From an uncultured Acetatifactor sp. (GTDB taxonomy: Bacteria > Bacillota > Clostridia > Lachnospirales > Lachnospiraceae), in the NCBI RefSeq assembly GCF_910585425.1, contig NZ_CAJUCP010000001.1:66325-130324 (forward strand): 64,000 bases of DNA, in the 5' to 3' direction. Below the pieces are notes generated by a model, which did no database searches, had not been told where the DNA came from, and worked only from the letters and a program-made list of their open reading frames with translations. Made by a program: the position numbers and the translations under genes. Numbering within the stretch: the first letter of the stretch is position 1; each line of letters starts with the position of its first letter. Positions 61,869 through 64,000 of the stretch are shown here, piece by piece.

Positions 61869-61897
61869 TTGTCTTTCTGACAGGGTTGATATAAAAT
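61869..61897 (+). promoter_or_regulatory. Promoter of the DUF6020 gene (divergent)
   Basis: Plus strand: TTGTCT (61869-61874), 17 nt, TAAAAT (61892-61897), 45 nt before the ATG at 61942. Its elements sit back to back with the minus-strand promoter. Confidence 0.55.
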
Positions 61898-61941
61898 AAG
61901 GAAGTAGCTTATCCAAAAAACATGCCACAGGGGGACCACCC

Positions 61942-63789
61942 ATGAAAGAAAAAGCATCCGACCTTACGAAAGCCCTCTGCCTGAGGATACTCGCCAAAAG
62001 CTTCCTGACCGCTTATGCTCTGTGCACCGCGTTCCACGCCCCTCTGGCGCCCGGGCAGTACGAGACCTTCATCGATTACGCGATCGCATCCATATATGAG
62101 TTACTGGGGGAGTATGACCTGAGATTCTTCCTTCTGCTGCTGCTGGCCGCCGTCTTCTATCGCTTCGCCCACAGGCGGCTGGAAGGAACGGAACAGGACG
62201 GGCGCTCCAGCGCGCTCCTGGCGGGCTTTTTCGCCCTCTGCCTCCTGTTCGGGCAGAGCTATCATCTGGCAGCCGACAGCTCCTACATCCTGGGCAGCCC
62301 GGTGAACCTCCTGAAATCGGCCCTGAGCTTCGGGGGGTATGCCGGTCTGTTCCGGGCCCTGATCGGGCTGGTCTGGCAGGCCATGGATTCCCATGGCTTC
62401 ACGGGAGGCGGGGAGCACTTCTTCTCCCGGCACGCCTTCTCCAGGTCATTTCTCATCCTGGCAGGCGCCTACCTCCCTTTCCTGCTCCTGGCCTTCCCCG
62501 GCAACCTGTGCTGGGACGCGATCGGCCAGATCGAACAGGTCATGGGCAGCGCGGGCTACAGCACCCACCATCCGCTGTTCCACACCCTGATCATGGGAGG
62601 GCTGGTGAAAGCGGGACAGACGCTGTTCCATTCCCCGGAGATCGGCCTGTTCGTCTATATGCTGCTGCAGGACGCCATGCTGGCGGCGGCACTGGCGGCT
62701 ACGATCGGGGTCCTCTCCCGCCGCGGGGCATCCTTTCCCCTCCTGCTTACACTGCAGGCGCTGTACTGCGTCACGCCGGTGTATTCCAACATGGCCTCCA
62801 CCGCCGTGAAGGACGTGCCCTTCGCAGCCTGCATGGTCCTCTACTGCCTGTGGCTGGCCCTGCTCCTGGAGGAGCCACGGCGCATCCATAGCCGCAGATT
62901 CGTGATTTCGTTCTTTTTGATACAGGTAAGCGTCATACTGCTACGCAACAACGGGCTGTACGTGGTGGTGTTGTCCGGAATCGCAGGCTTTCTCTTCCTG
63001 TTCCGGAAATACGGGCTGCGGGAAAGGCTCCGGTTCCTGCTCGCAGGCTTCGGGGCCAGCGTCCTCACCGCCCGGGTGATCCTGGCGCTGCTGGCCTTTG
63101 CCTGCCACGCGTCTCCCGGCAGCATAGGGGAGATGATGTCCCTGCCCTTCCAGCAGACCGCCCGATACCTGCTGCTCTATCAGCAGGAAATCACGCCGGA
63201 GGAGCGGGCTGCCATCGAGGCCGTGCTGGGGGATGTGGGCACCGTGGCGGACAAGTACGATCCCGCCAGCGCGGATCCCGTGAAGGCCCTGTTCCACCGC
63301 GACGCTTCCACAGGAGAGGTGTTTTCCTACATGAAGGCGTGGCTGCGCGGGTTCTTCCGGCATCCCGGCCCCTACATCGAGGCCTTTTTCGCCCATATCT
63401 ACGGATGGTTCACCCCCGGGGTCTCAAATTCCATCCGCTATGAGGCGGACACCTATGAGACCGTCCGGCAGGGAGGGCTGTTCCCCAATGCGGAGAAGCT
63501 GTTGATCTTCTATTACCGGTTCGCCGCCCGGACGCCCCTGGGGCTTCTGGAGAACGTGGGAGCCAGCGTATGGGCCCTGTTCCTCCTGGCCTTTTACCAG
63601 AGAAGGCGCGGGCTGAGCGCTGCCCTCTGTGCCGGGGCGCCCCTTTGGGTGAGCCTCCTGATCTGCATGGCCTCGCCCTGCTTCCTGGGCCACCCCCGGT
63701 ATGCCTTTCCCATCCTGTTCACCGTCCCGTTCCTGTACGGCTTTACACTGACGCTTGCGCCCGCTGACCGGAAAGCGGCGCGGAAATGA
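61942..63789 (+). CDS. DUF6020-family membrane protein
   Basis: 615 aa, about twelve helices. GGGGGA lies upstream of the ATG. The block LCWDAIGQIEQVMGSAGYSTHHPLFHTLIMG is the recognisable DUF6020 signature, with Asp and HHP in the first long outer loop, as in GT-C enzymes. An extracytoplasmic domain near residues 400-520 has FFRHPGPYIEAFFAHIYGWF and the C-terminal helix set. Function unproven; glycosyltransferase-like. It is 7 nt from the following acyltransferase gene, so the two form a plus-strand operon. Confidence 0.85.
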   Translation: MKEKASDLTKALCLRILAKSFLTAYALCTAFHAPLAPGQYETFIDYAIASIYELLGEYDLRFFLLLLLAAVFYRFAHRRLEGTEQDGRSSALLAGFFALCLLFGQSYHLAADSSYILGSPVNLLKSALSFGGYAGLFRALIGLVWQAMDSHGFTGGGEHFFSRHAFSRSFLILAGAYLPFLLLAFPGNLCWDAIGQIEQVMGSAGYSTHHPLFHTLIMGGLVKAGQTLFHSPEIGLFVYMLLQDAMLAAALAATIGVLSRRGASFPLLLTLQALYCVTPVYSNMASTAVKDVPFAACMVLYCLWLALLLEEPRRIHSRRFVISFFLIQVSVILLRNNGLYVVVLSGIAGFLFLFRKYGLRERLRFLLAGFGASVLTARVILALLAFACHASPGSIGEMMSLPFQQTARYLLLYQQEITPEERAAIEAVLGDVGTVADKYDPASADPVKALFHRDASTGEVFSYMKAWLRGFFRHPGPYIEAFFAHIYGWFTPGVSNSIRYEADTYETVRQGGLFPNAEKLLIFYYRFAARTPLGLLENVGASVWALFLLAFYQRRRGLSAALCAGAPLWVSLLICMASPCFLGHPRYAFPILFTVPFLYGFTLTLAPADRKAARK

Positions 63790-63796
63790 GGGAATC

Positions 63797-64000
63797 ATGC
63801 AGAAGCAATTCACCAGGACCCACTCCAATATGGCAAAGGGGCTGGCCATCCTCCTGTTGCTGGCCTACCATCTATTTGAAAACGAAGAACTGATTACCTC
63901 CATGGAGGTAAACTATGCGCCCTTCTCCCTGGAGGGCTTCCTGTGCTTCTCCGGCTTCGGGAATATCTGCGTCTCCATGTTCGTGTTCCTCACGGCCTTC
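63797..64000 (+). CDS. Acyltransferase 3 (OafA-like) membrane protein, 5' part only
   Basis: Starts at ATG 63797 with GAGGG 5 nt upstream and runs off the window after 68 codons. The start THSNMAKGLAILLLLAYHLF matches the acyltransferase-3 N-terminus, with the conserved His in the first helix (RxxxLRGLAILLVLxxH pattern). It probably O-acetylates a surface glycan. The remaining helices are outside the window. Confidence 0.8.
   Translation, partial: MQKQFTRTHSNMAKGLAILLLLAYHLFENEELITSMEVNYAPFSLEGFLCFSGFGNICVSMFVFLTAF

Overview
The window looks like chromosome from a high-GC member of the Clostridia, most likely Lachnospiraceae. The basis is the hrcA-grpE-dnaK-dnaJ order under a perfect CIRCE operator, a DUF6465-like protein, an RsgI-type anti-sigma factor, DUF6020/DUF6077-like and GtrII-like membrane proteins, GH25 lysozymes with Big2 and cell-wall-repeat modules, and strong GGAGG ribosome binding sites. 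Almost everything is on the minus strand; only a broken IS transposase, one SGNH-like protein and the two rightmost genes are on the plus strand.

Left third (1-20165): a truncated polymerase-like membrane gene; an ECF sigma factor with a RsgI-like anti-sigma factor and a His/Cys-rich secreted protein; the CIRCE-controlled heat-shock operon; then housekeeping and envelope genes (DUF6465, uppP, a patatin, a class I aminotransferase, glpK, a repeat-bearing glycosyltransferase, an AAA/PD-(D/E)XK protein, a phosphohexomutase).

Island (about 20324-22540): an internally deleted IS4-type element with intact inverted repeats, beside an AT-rich patch holding a clipped small membrane gene, a beta-lactamase-fold protein with Cys where Ser is expected, and a VOC-family remnant.

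Right two thirds (22540-64000): a large cell-surface glycan locus in two long minus-strand runs. The first, from a promoter near 42505-42533, carries a membrane-anchored GH25 lysozyme, rfbB, rfbA, a second GH25, rfbC, the ABC exporter wzm/wzt, a methyltransferase/kinase-like protein, a two-domain glycosyltransferase, an MBOAT/SGNH O-acylation pair and a hybrid histidine kinase. The second, from a promoter at 61819-61848, carries large membrane proteins, an ABC flippase, a GT2, pseF, a pseI-formyltransferase fusion, pseG, an SGNH esterase, a gtrII/gtrB pair, a wecE-type aminotransferase and more membrane proteins. A DUF6020 gene and an acyltransferase start run off the right end.

Read together, the locus should make dTDP-linked 6-deoxysugars (rhamnose and/or Fuc4N) and a CMP-activated pseudaminic-type nonulosonate that may carry an N-formyl group. 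It should export a polymer by an ABC transporter and decorate it by O-acylation and side-chain glucosylation. The methyltransferase/kinase beside a Wzt with a C-terminal sugar-binding domain resembles the WbdD/Wzt chain-capping logic of Gram-negative O9a-type O-antigens, which would be unusual in this lineage. Several coding and intergenic repeats recur across the envelope genes. rfbD, pseB, pseC and pseH are not in the window.
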